From Roseiarcus sp963741405 (GTDB taxonomy: Bacteria; Pseudomonadota; Alphaproteobacteria; Rhizobiales; Beijerinckiaceae), in contig CAVUHX010000014.1 in the NCBI GenBank assembly GCA_963741405.1, positions 1-64,000 of the forward strand: a stretch of DNA of 64,000 nt, read 5' to 3'. The translations under genes were made by a program, and so were the position numbers. This document shows positions 52,794 to 61,694 of this stretch, one piece after another (the first letter of the stretch is position 1; each line of letters starts with the position of its first letter). The notes beneath the pieces were generated by a model, which was not told the DNA's origin, searched no databases, and saw nothing but the letters and a program-made list of their open reading frames with translations.

Positions 52794-53789
52794 TCAGCCT
52801 CCTCTGTTGTTTGCGGACAGAATCTGGCGCGCCGCGCCGGCGTCGAGCAGAGGCGGGATCACCGACACACGCCGCGCGGCAGACACCCGGGAAATTGCGA
52901 GCTTGATTTGCGCCGCGCTCGCCGACGGGAATTCCGACCACAACAGCGCGATCGCGCCGGTCACGAATGGCGCGGCGACGCTCGTCCCGCCAAGCGTGAC
53001 GGGCTCTCCCTCGGCCCCGAGGCTGGTCACGCGGTCGCCGGGCGCCCCGAGGCCCCGCCTGCCGATCGAGCCGCCCAGATTCAATTCGCTCGTCGGTCTG
53101 CCGGCCAGATCGAAGCCGACGACGGGAATGACCCAAGGGTGCCGCGTAAGGACGGAACTGCCCACCGCCCGCTGATTGCCGGACGCGGCAACGACGATCA
53201 CGCCGCGTCTCACCGCTTGGTCGAGAGCCTGGTCGAGCGCCCGCTCGTCCCTGCCGGACGCCTGCTCGAGGCCGAGGCTCAGGTTGATGACGCGAGCTCC
53301 GGCCTCGATACATTCGAAGATCGCCGCCGCAAGTGCATTCGGAGTGGCGCTCGGCGCGCGATCGTCGCCGGACAGGGCTTCCGCAAAGACTGGATGTATG
53401 AGAAGCGTGCAGCCGGGACAGATGGCGGGCGCGGGAGAGCCGCGCTTCGCAACCAGAATCCCGGCGACGAACGTCCCGTGCCGGCAGGCGCTGCTGCTGG
53501 CGCTGCGGCATGCCCCTTCGCTGCCGGGGATTTCCCGCACTCGCGCGCTGGCCAGATCCGGGTGCCGGAGAGCGACGGGACCGTCGACCAGCCCGATGGT
53601 CACTTCGGGGCGGCCGCTCACGCCCTCCATCAGGGGAGCGATGTTGATCAGATTGAGCGGGTTCTGGCGGCTCGCGGCCGATTGCACCACGGAGCCGTCG
53701 GTCGCAGGTCCCGCCCGAACGGTGCCGCTCGCGCGGACGCGCGGCGGGCTACGGCAAAGTGTATGTCTGACGGCCATCTGCGCGGACAT
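52794..53789 (-). CDS. Subtilisin-like serine protease (S8 family)
   Basis: A 331-aa S8 protease. The catalytic triad is visible as Asp in VTIGLVDGPVALRHPDL (~68), His in ACRHGTFVAGILVAKRG (~103) and Ser in VTLGGTSVAAPFVTGA (~273), with the oxyanion Asn in VVAASGNQRAVG. No clear signal peptide is seen, so it may act in the cytoplasm, as PatA/PatG proteases do. It is the first gene of the five-gene minus-strand set with the CGGC protein, the PatG-like protein and two leader-bearing small proteins. Cleavage of their leaders is the obvious hypothesis. Confidence 0.85.
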   Translation of the reverse strand: MSAQMAVRHTLCRSPPRVRASGTVRAGPATDGSVVQSAASRQNPLNLINIAPLMEGVSGRPEVTIGLVDGPVALRHPDLASARVREIPGSEGACRSASSSACRHGTFVAGILVAKRGSPAPAICPGCTLLIHPVFAEALSGDDRAPSATPNALAAAIFECIEAGARVINLSLGLEQASGRDERALDQALDQAVRRGVIVVAASGNQRAVGSSVLTRHPWVIPVVGFDLAGRPTSELNLGGSIGRRGLGAPGDRVTSLGAEGEPVTLGGTSVAAPFVTGAIALLWSEFPSASAAQIKLAISRVSAARRVSVIPPLLDAGAARQILSANNRGG

Positions 53790-54075
53790 TGGATGTCCTC
53801 GTCAAGTCATGCCGACAATAACCCTACCACCCAACGGCCAATATATACGAAATGTTAAGTCAAATTTAGTCTTTGGTCAAGTGCGCGGTGGAAACAACGA
53901 CAAAGCAGACCCACTGGCATCCCGGAATTGATTATGGTTAACATGGTTAACAAAATCGTGACGATCGGGAAAACGCGGAGCCTTGACTAGGCTTTTGAGT
54001 TGGTAGCAGCATACGCTGCTCTGGATGATCCAGAGATAGCGAATATTTACTATACGATCTGCATCGGGGAATATC
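53790..54075. promoter_or_regulatory. AT-rich divergent control region
   Basis: About 285 bp between the subtilase start (minus) and the small regulator-like gene at 54076 (plus). It is distinctly AT-rich at 53838-53880 and 53925-54065. It most likely holds the promoters of the protease/peptide operon and of the plus-strand gene, but no exact -35/-10 boxes are assigned. Confidence 0.4.
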
Positions 54076-54290
54076 ATGCGGGCTACTGACATAACGGAAG
54101 GACCGCCGGTCGGCGGTTCTGCCGCTCTTCACAGAAATGACCGGCGGCATGACGGTCCAGAATTGTCTGTACCGTCAGCTGAGGAGGGTCATCGTCTGGT
54201 TCTCGCCTTTCTGAGATTCGCAGGAAAGACCTGCGGGAGCGCATATTCACATCGGTGGAGGAAATCGCGAGACTTCAGCGCGAAAGCTGA
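54076..54290 (+). pseudogene. Small regulator-tail protein with a frameshift
   Basis: The first frame reads MRATDITEGPPVGGSAALHR ... LSVPSAEEGHRLVLAFLRF. A one-base deletion near 54225 then leads to KDLRERIFTSVEEIARLQRES and a stop at about 54290. The joined pattern (EEGHRLVLAFLR, then a KDLRERI helix) resembles the C-terminal segment of XRE-type regulators of Rhizobiales, without the helix-turn-helix. The intact protein at 57170 has the same pattern. The function is unknown. Confidence 0.45.
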
Positions 54291-54808
54291 ACGGCCCGCT
54301 CGATCGAGCCTGGTTGCGCCAGGAGTTGAGGTTCTCCCTGCCTGTCATCCCCGCGTAAAGCGGGGATGAAGCGCCTTGGCTCGGACAAGCCGGCTTCTAC
54401 AGGGCGTTCGGCACCCTGCGGCCCTGGATAGCCGCTCGCGCGGGCATGACGTCGTTGGGAGCCAATCAGCGCTCCATTACGAATGAAAAATGGTGGCGGC
54501 GCGGGCGACCCCGGCGAAGCCTATCTCGATCAGATCGGCCAGACCCGAACCGTCGCAAATCTCAAACGCCGCCTCGAACGCCTCGGTTTATCGCGTCATC
54601 CTTGAACCCAACGCCCGACTCACCTGACGTCACGCCTGCGTGGTCATTTTCGTAGCAGCAGTTCCTTTTCGAAGGAGCGCTCACCCGAGCGAGCAGTCGC
54701 TCACCGCCTCGGTCGCCGACGGTCGGGCTCTCTTTACCTTCCGCTGCCGCGGCGCCACCCTGTCGCGCGGACGCGATGCGTTCGTCCCCGGCGAAGCGCG
54801 GACTGAGC
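54291..54808. other. Intergenic with palindromic repeat, no reliable gene
   Basis: About 520 bp. A perfect 10-bp hairpin TCATCCCCGC / GCGGGGATGA around GTAAA lies at 54345-54369, a dispersed-repeat type. At 54484-54603 a plus-strand frame ends YLDQIGQTRTVANLKRRLER, which resembles the tail of a transposase, but it is too short to call. Confidence 0.4.
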
Positions 54809-55946
54809 ATGAAAATCCCGGCCCTCTGGCGCCGCGCGCGCGATCATGTCCGCGCTCATCGGCACGAATTGCGCTTTTGCCTGCGCGTGACGGTCGCCGG
54901 CCTGCTCACCCTCGCCGTCGTTGACGCTCTCGACTTGCCGTTGCATGGATTGTGGGCCGTGCTGACGGCGATCGTGGTGACGCAGACGAGCATCGGCGGA
55001 TCGCTGCGGGCGACCCTTGAATATCTGATCGGCACGCTCGGCGGGGCAGTCTACGCGGCGGCCCTCGCCGTGCTTGTCCCGCACGCGACGCCGGCCGCGC
55101 AGGCGCTCGTTCTCGCCCTGGCGATCGCTCCGCTTGCGCTCGCGGCGGCGATCCATCCGAGTTTCCGGGTCGCGCCGTTTTCGGCCGTGCTCGTGCTCCT
55201 GATCGGAGGGGCGATCGGGGAAAGCCCGATCGGCTCAGCGCTCACGCGAATCTTCGAAGTCGCCCTCGGCGGTCTCGTCGCGGTCGCCGTGTCCGTGCTG
55301 GTGCTGCCGGAGCGGGCGCACCGGCTCGGGCTCGAGTTCGGCGGTTCGAATCCTCGACCGGATGGCCGACGTTCTGCCGAAGTTCCTGGCGGGGTTTACG
55401 CGAACGATCGACACGGCAGAGACCGCGAGCCTTCTCGAAGATCTGGCTGCGGCAATGACGGCGCTCGAGGGTATCGCGGCCGAGGCGAGGCGCGAGCGCA
55501 TGATCCCTTTCGGACGCGATCCGGATCCGGCCCCGCTCGTGCGGACCGTATCGAGGCTCCGGTACGATTTCGTTATTCTCCGCCGCGCCGGCATGGCGCC
55601 GCTTCCCGAGGTTTTCGCCCGGCGGCTCGATCCACCGCTTGCGCGCCTCGGCGGCGACGCCGGCGCCTTTTTGCGCGGGGCGGCGGCCGCCCTGGCCAAA
55701 CGCCGTCCCGCGCCGCCGCTCGACTCCGTGGACGCTTCCCTGAAGGCCTTCGACGCAGAGGTCGCTTCCCTTCGCGCCGAAGGCCTGACCCGCGCGCTGT
55801 CGACCCCGGAGCTCGAGCGTCTGTTCGCCCTCGGCTTCGGGCTCGAACAGCTGGGCCGAAATCTGTCGGATGTCGGGCTGCGCGTGCAGGAATTCGCCGG
55901 AGGCCGAGGAGGCGAAGGCCGGTCGTTCGCCTCGTCCTCGCGCTGA
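54809..55946 (+). pseudogene. FUSC/aromatic acid exporter-type membrane protein with a frameshift
   Basis: The first frame gives a hydrophobic domain of about 170 residues: LRFCLRVTVAGLLTLAVVDALDLPLHGLWAVLTAIVVTQTSIGGSLRATLEYLIGTLGGAVYAA, typical of FUSC-family pumps. One extra base near 55337 moves the rest to the frame VRILDRMADVLPKFLAGFTR ... GLEQLGRNLSDVGLRVQEFA, a cytoplasmic helical domain. Combined length is about 380 aa. A start at 54776 (11 residues longer) is possible. The single lesion may be mutation or sequencing error. Confidence 0.7.
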
Positions 55947-56204
55947 CGACCCCTCGAAACGGATTGTGTTGGGGGCCTGCCCGGCGGCGAGCCGGGTCGC
56001 ACGGCCTCGCTGCCGCCGGGCCTGCGGGGTTTCTTAGCAATGGGTTAACCGGATGGGGCTATTTGAGGGGGAAGACGAGGGGCGCGACGGATCCGAAGCC
56101 GCAGGCCTTGTCGGCGCGGGTCGGGGCGCCCGCCATTCAACCCGCATGGGCCGGAACGACCGGTTCCCGGCCCGCTGCGGACTCAATGATGTGGAAACGA
56201 CGCC

Positions 56205-56858
56205 TTGATCGAACTCCCGATACGCATTCGAGATCGAACCCTTCTCCTGCAGGCGGGCCGCGGGGCGGCGCGCATGATCGTCGAACGGGTGAAGGAGGCT
56301 CCGCGGATCGCCCTCGGCGCGGCGGTCGTGGCGATCGTCGCGGGGATCGGGGGCAATGCGCTCGTCATGCAGGCCGGGCGGCATCCGGCGCCCTTGTTCG
56401 CGCCCGCGGCCGAGCAGTCCGCCGCGGCAGTCGAACCGGTCGCTCCGCATGCGCCTCCCGCGGCGAACGCCGCGCTGAACACGGGTCCGGCCGCGGCGCC
56501 GCAGCCGGCAGCGCCCGCGACGACCGCCTCGATCGGGGCCGCCGCAGAGGCTGACCGACCTGTCGCTCCGCCGCAGGCGGCTCCGGGCCGGGTTGAAAAG
56601 CGCTCGCCCGCGCGCGCAGCCGACCCTATCGGCGCGCTCCTGCATGGCAAGGCGGTGGACGACGGATCGCGTCTGGTGCGCAAAGCCCAGGTCGCGCTGG
56701 CGAAGCTCGGCTATGCGGTCAAGCCCGGCGGCGCTGAAGACGGCGCCACCCGGCGCGCGCTGCGCCATTTTCAGCACGCGCACGGATTGCCGGAAACGGC
56801 CGAGATCAGCCCGGAACTCGTCAAGCAACTCACCGCCGCGGCCCGAACGCAGCCCTGA
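56205..56858 (+). CDS. Membrane-anchored peptidoglycan-binding protein
   Basis: A 217-aa protein. A transmembrane helix (ALGAAVVAIVAGIGGNALVMQ, residues ~37-57) is followed by an Ala/Pro-rich linker and a C-terminal peptidoglycan-binding domain of the PG_binding_1 type (LVRKAQVALAKLGYAVKPGGAEDGATRRALRHFQHAHGL). The start is TTG at 56205 or ATG at 56273. It would sit in the inner membrane with the domain in the periplasm. Proteins with this NALVMQ(S)GRHPAPLF anchor are common in Rhizobiales. Confidence 0.75.
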   Translation: MIELPIRIRDRTLLLQAGRGAARMIVERVKEAPRIALGAAVVAIVAGIGGNALVMQAGRHPAPLFAPAAEQSAAAVEPVAPHAPPAANAALNTGPAAAPQPAAPATTASIGAAAEADRPVAPPQAAPGRVEKRSPARAADPIGALLHGKAVDDGSRLVRKAQVALAKLGYAVKPGGAEDGATRRALRHFQHAHGLPETAEISPELVKQLTAAARTQP

Positions 56859-57169
56859 GCCGGAAAGCGGCGAAAGCCGACGGATCGATCGCGCGGCTCC
56901 GGTCGCCCCGTCCCGACCGCCGTTCCTTTCGGCCACGGCGTTCGACCGGTTCGCTTGACGCCAGCGTAGCTCCTCCCGACCGCCGGCGGTTTCGCGGCAA
57001 TTGGCCGGCGACCGGCAATCTGGCGCGTCCGAGCACCAGAATGGCGCAAAGAAGCACGAATTTCGCCGACGCTCTCGCGACATAGCGCGTTGGACGCGGC
57101 TTCGGCGGCGGCACTCGACGGGCAGGGAGCCGACGGCCCGCGGAGGCGCGCTCGTCCCAGGGGAGTTGC
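56859..57169. other. Intergenic, no gene recognised
   Basis: About 310 bp between the peptidoglycan-binding gene and the 66-aa gene. Frames on both strands are Arg/Pro-rich shadows. No repeat or RNA was seen. Confidence 0.35.
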
Positions 57170-57370
57170 ATGCGAAATGCCGATCTCGATCCGCGCGTAG
57201 CTGTGAATGTCTCGGATTTTGACCAATCAAGCGGAGAGACCCGTCGGACGTTTCTCGCGGCGTCCGACGAGGGCCTGCGACTGATCCGAGCCTTCGTGAA
57301 GATCCAGGATCACGATCGCCGAAAGGCCGTCCTGCAATTCGTCCAGGACCTGTCGAAGCTGGACCTCTGA
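57170..57370 (+). CDS. Small protein resembling the C-terminal tail of XRE regulators
   Basis: A 66-aa protein with no DNA-binding motif. The second half, ASDEGLRLIRAFVKIQDHDRRKAVLQFVQDLSKLDL, matches the pattern found at the C-terminus of many Rhizobiales helix-turn-helix regulators and in the frameshifted gene at 54076. It may be a free-standing version that pairs with such regulators, or a remnant. The ATG at 57170 is preceded by GGGGAGTTGC. Confidence 0.5.
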   Translation: MRNADLDPRVAVNVSDFDQSSGETRRTFLAASDEGLRLIRAFVKIQDHDRRKAVLQFVQDLSKLDL

Positions 57371-57527
57371 GAACGGCCCGAACGGCGAAGCCGCCGGGGC
57401 GCTCCGTCTTGGAACAGGAGCACGCCGGATCGCACGGGCCGAGAGCTGCGCCATGGGTCGACCGACGCGAGCCGAAGCCGCGGCTCGCCCATAAATAATT
57501 ACACGTATGATTTCTGTTATACTCTAA

Positions 57528-58199
57528 CTAAAACTGGCTGGTCGCGAACGACCAGCGGCGCATCTCCTCCAGGGTGAGTACGTGCATTGTGTCCGGCGGC
57601 AATGCTTCCGCCGCTCGCACGAGCGCTGGGTTGACACCCATCCGTCTGGCGTATTTCGCGAGCACGGCGACCATCGGCGCATCGGCGAAACTGCGCGTGA
57701 TCCGCGACGGCGCGCCCCATCCGCCGCCCGCGCTCTCCACGATTGACATCCGGTGGAGCGCCACTTCGCTGCCCGGTGGAGCGACCCGACGCACGGCGCC
57801 CATGATCGCGTAAACGCAAGCCGACAGGCACTCGCCGACATAGGGACCTGGTTGCCCGCCCGACTCGAAACGGCCGATGACGCTGGCCACCCGCAACTCC
57901 CTCAGGATATGGCCGAACATCATCGAAGCGACGACATTGCCGCCGCGCGAATTGATGAATACGACCCGGCGCAATTTCCTGTCGGCGGCGCCGGACTTGA
58001 GGAACTCCACGAACGCTTTGGGTGTTTCTGACTCGATCACGCCGTCTGCGACGATTACGTGCGGGCACCGGGGGCCGCAGCCACCTGTCGCCAGCGGCTG
58101 GACGCGAAACGTCATCGAACTGGAAGTCGCTGAAGCCGCAGCCCCGCCGAAGAGCGTCCCAAAGCAGAGGACGGCGCCGATCGCAACCAGCCGCCGCAG
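57528..58199 (-). CDS. ClpP-fold periplasmic protein (COG3904-like)
   Basis: A protein of about 220 aa with a signal peptide (LVAIGAVLCFGTLFGGAAASA) and a ClpP/crotonase-like fold: VIVADGVIESETPKAFVEFL, RRVVFINSRGGNVVASMMFGHILREL, GPYVGECLSACVYAIMGAVRR. The Ser in the CLSAC motif is in the nucleophile position of this group, but activity is unproven. The N-terminal end is a puzzle: the open frame runs back through tRNA-Val, and there is no ATG, GTG or TTG between the tRNA 3' end and the signal peptide; CTG at 58199 is taken as a placeholder. Confidence 0.65.
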   Translation of the reverse strand: MRRLVAIGAVLCFGTLFGGAAASATSSSMTFRVQPLATGGCGPRCPHVIVADGVIESETPKAFVEFLKSGAADRKLRRVVFINSRGGNVVASMMFGHILRELRVASVIGRFESGGQPGPYVGECLSACVYAIMGAVRRVAPPGSEVALHRMSIVESAGGGWGAPSRITRSFADAPMVAVLAKYARRMGVNPALVRAAEALPPDTMHVLTLEEMRRWSFATSQF

Positions 58200-58210
58200 C
58201 CTTCCGCCGA

Positions 58211-58286
58211 TGGTGGGCGGTGACGGGCTCGAACCGCCGACCCTCTCGGTGTAAACGAGATGCTCTACCAACTGAGCTAACCGCCC
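58211..58286 (-). tRNA. tRNA-Val (anticodon TAC)
   Basis: A 76-nt cloverleaf on the minus strand: acceptor GGGCGGT paired with ACCGCCC, D arm GCTC...GAGC, anticodon stem TCTCG/CGAGA around TTTACAC (anticodon TAC at 58251-58253), T arm with GTTCGAGCC, and encoded CCA (58211-58213). Confidence 0.96.
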
Positions 58287-58423
58287 TGCCTGCCCTCGAC
58301 GCTCGAGACTACAGGTTTAGGGGCGCTCCGCCAAGGCGGGCATGTCCGCCTCAGCCGATGACCGGCGGCGTCGACTTCGTTGCGGTCCTTGAGTGCGACG
58401 CCGCCGGCAGGGCCTGGGGCCGG

Positions 58424-58714
58424 TTATTTCTTGCCCGCCTTCTTGTTAAGTGCTTCCTTGAGCGCCGCGCCGGGTTTGAAACGGGCGTTTCGCGAGGCGG
58501 CGATCTTGATTTCCTTTCCGGTCGCAGGGTTACGTCCCTTGCCGGCGGCGCGCTCGCGAATCGAAAACGTGCCGAAGCCGACGAGGCGGACTTCCTCTCC
58601 CTTCTTCAGGGTCTTCTCGATGCCGTCAAGCACCGCCTCAAGCGCCTGGGCGGCGCTAACCTTGGTCAATTCCGCTTTCGTCGCGATGTGCTCGACGAGT
58701 TCAAGCTTATTCAT
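58424..58714 (-). CDS. hupB: DNA-binding protein HU
   Basis: HU, 96 aa, is a dimeric nucleoid protein that bends DNA. The fold is complete: MNKLELVEHIATKAELTKVSAAQALEAVLDGI, EEVRLVGFGTFSIRERAAGKGRNPATGKEIKI (the beta-arm with its conserved Arg/Asn/Pro) and the C-terminal helix with a Lys-rich end. It follows lon, the usual order, but with a terminator between, so it has its own promoter. Confidence 0.96.
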   Translation of the reverse strand: MNKLELVEHIATKAELTKVSAAQALEAVLDGIEKTLKKGEEVRLVGFGTFSIRERAAGKGRNPATGKEIKIAASRNARFKPGAALKEALNKKAGKK

Positions 58715-58954
58715 TCTGGCCTCTCCGTTCGAACGCGGCGTCCTTTTCGCGGCGCCGTCCTATTCGCGCTCCCGTCCGGGCTGCGCGCTCATGCCCGTCC
58801 CTGCTCGAGGCGGCGCTCGAATCGCCGCCTGTCGCCCGAAATCGACGGATGAGTTGATCACATTGCTCGCCGTTTCAAGGAGGGAACGCAAGCGTTTGCG
58901 CGGACCGCCACCAGAAAAATATATGTTTTCCCGGGGGAATCCGCGGGTGCCCGA

Positions 58955-58989
58955 TAGAAAAGGCCGCGAATCCTACTGGATTCGCGGCC
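58955..58989 (-). terminator. Rho-independent terminator of lon
   Basis: A perfect 12-bp stem GGCCGCGAATCC / GGATTCGCGGCC (58962-58973 and 58978-58989) with a 4-nt loop is followed, read on the minus strand, by TTTTCTATC. It lies 36 bp after the lon stop and separates lon from hupB. Confidence 0.9.
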
Positions 58990-59025
58990 TCTTCATGGGC
59001 GATCCCGGGTCGATCCGCCTTGCCC

Positions 59026-61449
59026 TCAGTGGGCGATCAAGCCCTGTCCCGGGTCCTCAGCGGGAGGGGCCGGCGGCGCGACTGCAGCCGCTTCCTCCTC
59101 CCACACGATCGGTTCAGGCTGCCGCGTCAGCGCATGTGAGAGCACTTCCTCCATGCGAGAGACCGGAACAATCTCGAGACCGGCCTTCACCGAATTCGGG
59201 ATGTCGACGAGATCCTTCACGTTCTCTTCTGGAACGAGCACCTTCTTGATGCCGCCCCGCAACGCCGCCAGCAACTTCTCTTTCAGTCCGCCGATTGGCA
59301 GCACGCGACCGCGCAGCGTGATCTCACCGGTCATCGCGATGTCCCGCCGCACTGCAATGCCCGTGAGCATCGAAACTATCACCGTCGCCATCGCCACCCC
59401 GGCCGAGGGACCGTCTTTTGGTGTCGCGCCTTCGGGAACATGCACATGGATATCGCGCTTGTCGAACAGCGGCGGCTCGATGCCGAAGTCGACTGCGCGC
59501 GATCGCACGTAGGACGCCGCCGCGGAGATCAACTCCTTCATCACGTCCCTCAGATTGCCGGTCACGGTCATGCGGCCTTTGCCTGGCATCATGACGCCCT
59601 CAATCGTAAGGAGCTCGCCGCCGACTTCCGTCCAGGCGAGACCCGTCACGAGCCCAACCTGGTCGTCGGCCTCGATCTCGCCGAAGCGGAACTTGGGCGG
59701 GCCGAGGAAATCGGCGACATTGTCCCCGGAGACGATGATCTTCTTCTTCTTGGTCGTCAGGATCTCCTTCACCGCCTTGCGGGCGAGGTTCGAGATCTCG
59801 CGCTCGAGATTACGCACTCCGGCCTCGCGAGTATAGCGACGGATGAGCTCGGTCAGCCCGCTGTCCGCAACCTCGAACTCGGAGGCGTCCAGTCCGTGCT
59901 TGGCCATCGAGTTCGGCAGCAGATGACGCTTTGCGATCTCGAGCTTCTCATCTTCCGTGTAGCCAGCGATGCGGATGATTTCCATTCGGTCCATCAATGG
60001 CGGCGGAATGTTCAGCGTGTTGGCGGTAGTCACAAACATGACGCTCGAGAGGTCGTAGTCGACCTCGAGATAGTGATCGTTGAACGTCGCGTTCTGCTCT
60101 GGGTCCAGCACCTCGAGCAGCGCCGACGACGGATCGCCGCGGAAATCCATACCCATCTTATCGATCTCGTCGAGCAGGAAGAGCGGATTCGAAGTCTTCG
60201 CCTTGCGCATCGACTGGATGACCTTGCCGGGCATCGAGCCGATATACGTTCGCCGGTGGCCACGGATCTCCGCCTCGTCCCGCACGCCGCCGAGCGACAT
60301 GCGCACGAACTCGCGACCGGTCGCCTTGGCGATCGACTTGCCGAGCGATGTTTTGCCGACTCCCGGCGGCCCGACGAGGCAAAGGATCGGGCCCGTCAGC
60401 TTGTTGGCGCGCTGCTGGACCGCGAGGTATTCGACGATCCGCTCCTTGACCTTGTCGAGGCCGAAGTGGTCGGCGTCGAGAATCGCCTGCGCGGCCGGAA
60501 GATCCTTCTTGACCTTGGAGCGGCGCTGCCAGGGGATCGACAACAGCCAGTCGAGATAGTTGCGCACGACGGTGGCCTCGGCCGACATCGGCGCCATCTG
60601 CCTCAGCTTTTTGACTTCGCCGAGCGCTTTCTCGCGCGCTTCCTTGGTGAGCTTGATCGATTTGATTCGCTCTTCGAGCTCGGACATCTCGTCCTTGCCC
60701 TCCTCGTCGCCAAGCTCCTTCTGGATCGCCTTCATCTGCTCGTTGAGGTAGTACTCGCGCTGCGTCTTCTCCATCTGCCGTTTGACGCGCGTGCGGATGC
60801 GCTTCTCGACCTGCAGGACCGAGATCTCGCTTTCCATCAACGCAAGGCATTTCTCAAAACGCTTGGCGATCGAGCGCATCTCCAGAATGGCCTGCTTGTC
60901 GGCGAGCTTGATCGCCAGATGCGAGGCGACCGTATCGGCGAGCTTGCCGTAGTCGTCGATCTGATTGACCGCGCTGACGACCTCCGGCGAGATCTTCTTG
61001 TTCAACTTCACGTAGCTCTCGAACTCGGACACCACGGAGCGCGACAGCGCCTCCGCCTCGATTTTGTCGATCGGATCGTCGGAGACTGCTCGGGCCTCGG
61101 CCTGGAAATAGGCGTCGCCGGCGATGTAGCGCGTCACTTCCGCCCGCGTGGCTCCCTCCACCAGGACCTTCACCGTCCCATCCGGCAACTTCAGGAGCTG
61201 CAGCACGCTCGCCAGCGTGCCTGCCGAAAAGATTGTGTCGGGCGCCGGATCGTCGTCGGCCGCGTTCTTCTGCGTCGCGAGCAAAATCGGCTTCTCGGAC
61301 CTCATCACCTCCTCGAGCGCGCGAATCGATTTCTCGCGGCCGACGAACAGCGGCACGATCATGTGCGGAAAGACCACAATGTCGCGAAGCGGCAGGACGG
61401 GATAGACGTCGAGCGTACCAGGAAGTATGGTTTTACGTTGGCTGGTCAT
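59026..61449 (-). CDS. lon: ATP-dependent protease Lon
   Basis: Lon, 807 aa, is a homohexameric AAA+ protease for damaged and regulatory proteins. The N-terminal substrate domain starts LDVYPVLPLRDIVVFPHMIVPLFVGREKS. The ATPase has Walker A GPPGVGKTSLGKS (~355) and Walker B LFLLDEIDKMG. The C-terminal protease domain holds the Ser-Lys dyad: Ser in KDGPSAGVAMATV (~677) and Lys in LPIGGLKEKLLAALRGG (~720). No lesions. Transcription ends at the hairpin at 58962-58989. Confidence 0.97.
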   Translation of the reverse strand: MTSQRKTILPGTLDVYPVLPLRDIVVFPHMIVPLFVGREKSIRALEEVMRSEKPILLATQKNAADDDPAPDTIFSAGTLASVLQLLKLPDGTVKVLVEGATRAEVTRYIAGDAYFQAEARAVSDDPIDKIEAEALSRSVVSEFESYVKLNKKISPEVVSAVNQIDDYGKLADTVASHLAIKLADKQAILEMRSIAKRFEKCLALMESEISVLQVEKRIRTRVKRQMEKTQREYYLNEQMKAIQKELGDEEGKDEMSELEERIKSIKLTKEAREKALGEVKKLRQMAPMSAEATVVRNYLDWLLSIPWQRRSKVKKDLPAAQAILDADHFGLDKVKERIVEYLAVQQRANKLTGPILCLVGPPGVGKTSLGKSIAKATGREFVRMSLGGVRDEAEIRGHRRTYIGSMPGKVIQSMRKAKTSNPLFLLDEIDKMGMDFRGDPSSALLEVLDPEQNATFNDHYLEVDYDLSSVMFVTTANTLNIPPPLMDRMEIIRIAGYTEDEKLEIAKRHLLPNSMAKHGLDASEFEVADSGLTELIRRYTREAGVRNLEREISNLARKAVKEILTTKKKKIIVSGDNVADFLGPPKFRFGEIEADDQVGLVTGLAWTEVGGELLTIEGVMMPGKGRMTVTGNLRDVMKELISAAASYVRSRAVDFGIEPPLFDKRDIHVHVPEGATPKDGPSAGVAMATVIVSMLTGIAVRRDIAMTGEITLRGRVLPIGGLKEKLLAALRGGIKKVLVPEENVKDLVDIPNSVKAGLEIVPVSRMEEVLSHALTRQPEPIVWEEEAAAVAPPAPPAEDPGQGLIAH

Positions 61450-61694
61450 GGCTGTCCCTGTTCGGAAGCCGGGTCAAGGCCGGCCCCCTTGTTGGCTTGA
61501 CGACGCCCACCGACAAGACGGCTCTGATTCCAGCAGCTGCGCCTGTCGCCTATGCTCCCCGTCCGTCCAATGGCCCGGGCAGGATCGCAACGATACCGAC
61601 GACGCAATTGTCATGCCGCGCCATCAGCATCAAACGCCTTCAGACGAAGATGGCCCCCATGCCCTGCACTTTCAAGCGGCCTGAACAATACGCC

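Noticed and set aside
54484..54603. Short frame ending YLDQIGQTRTVANLKRRLER
   Set aside because: It resembles the end of a transposase, but 40 codons without terminal repeats are not enough to name an element.
56034..57230. A 398-codon minus-strand frame
   Set aside because: Antisense to the peptidoglycan-binding protein gene; Arg/Pro/Ala-rich with no domain.
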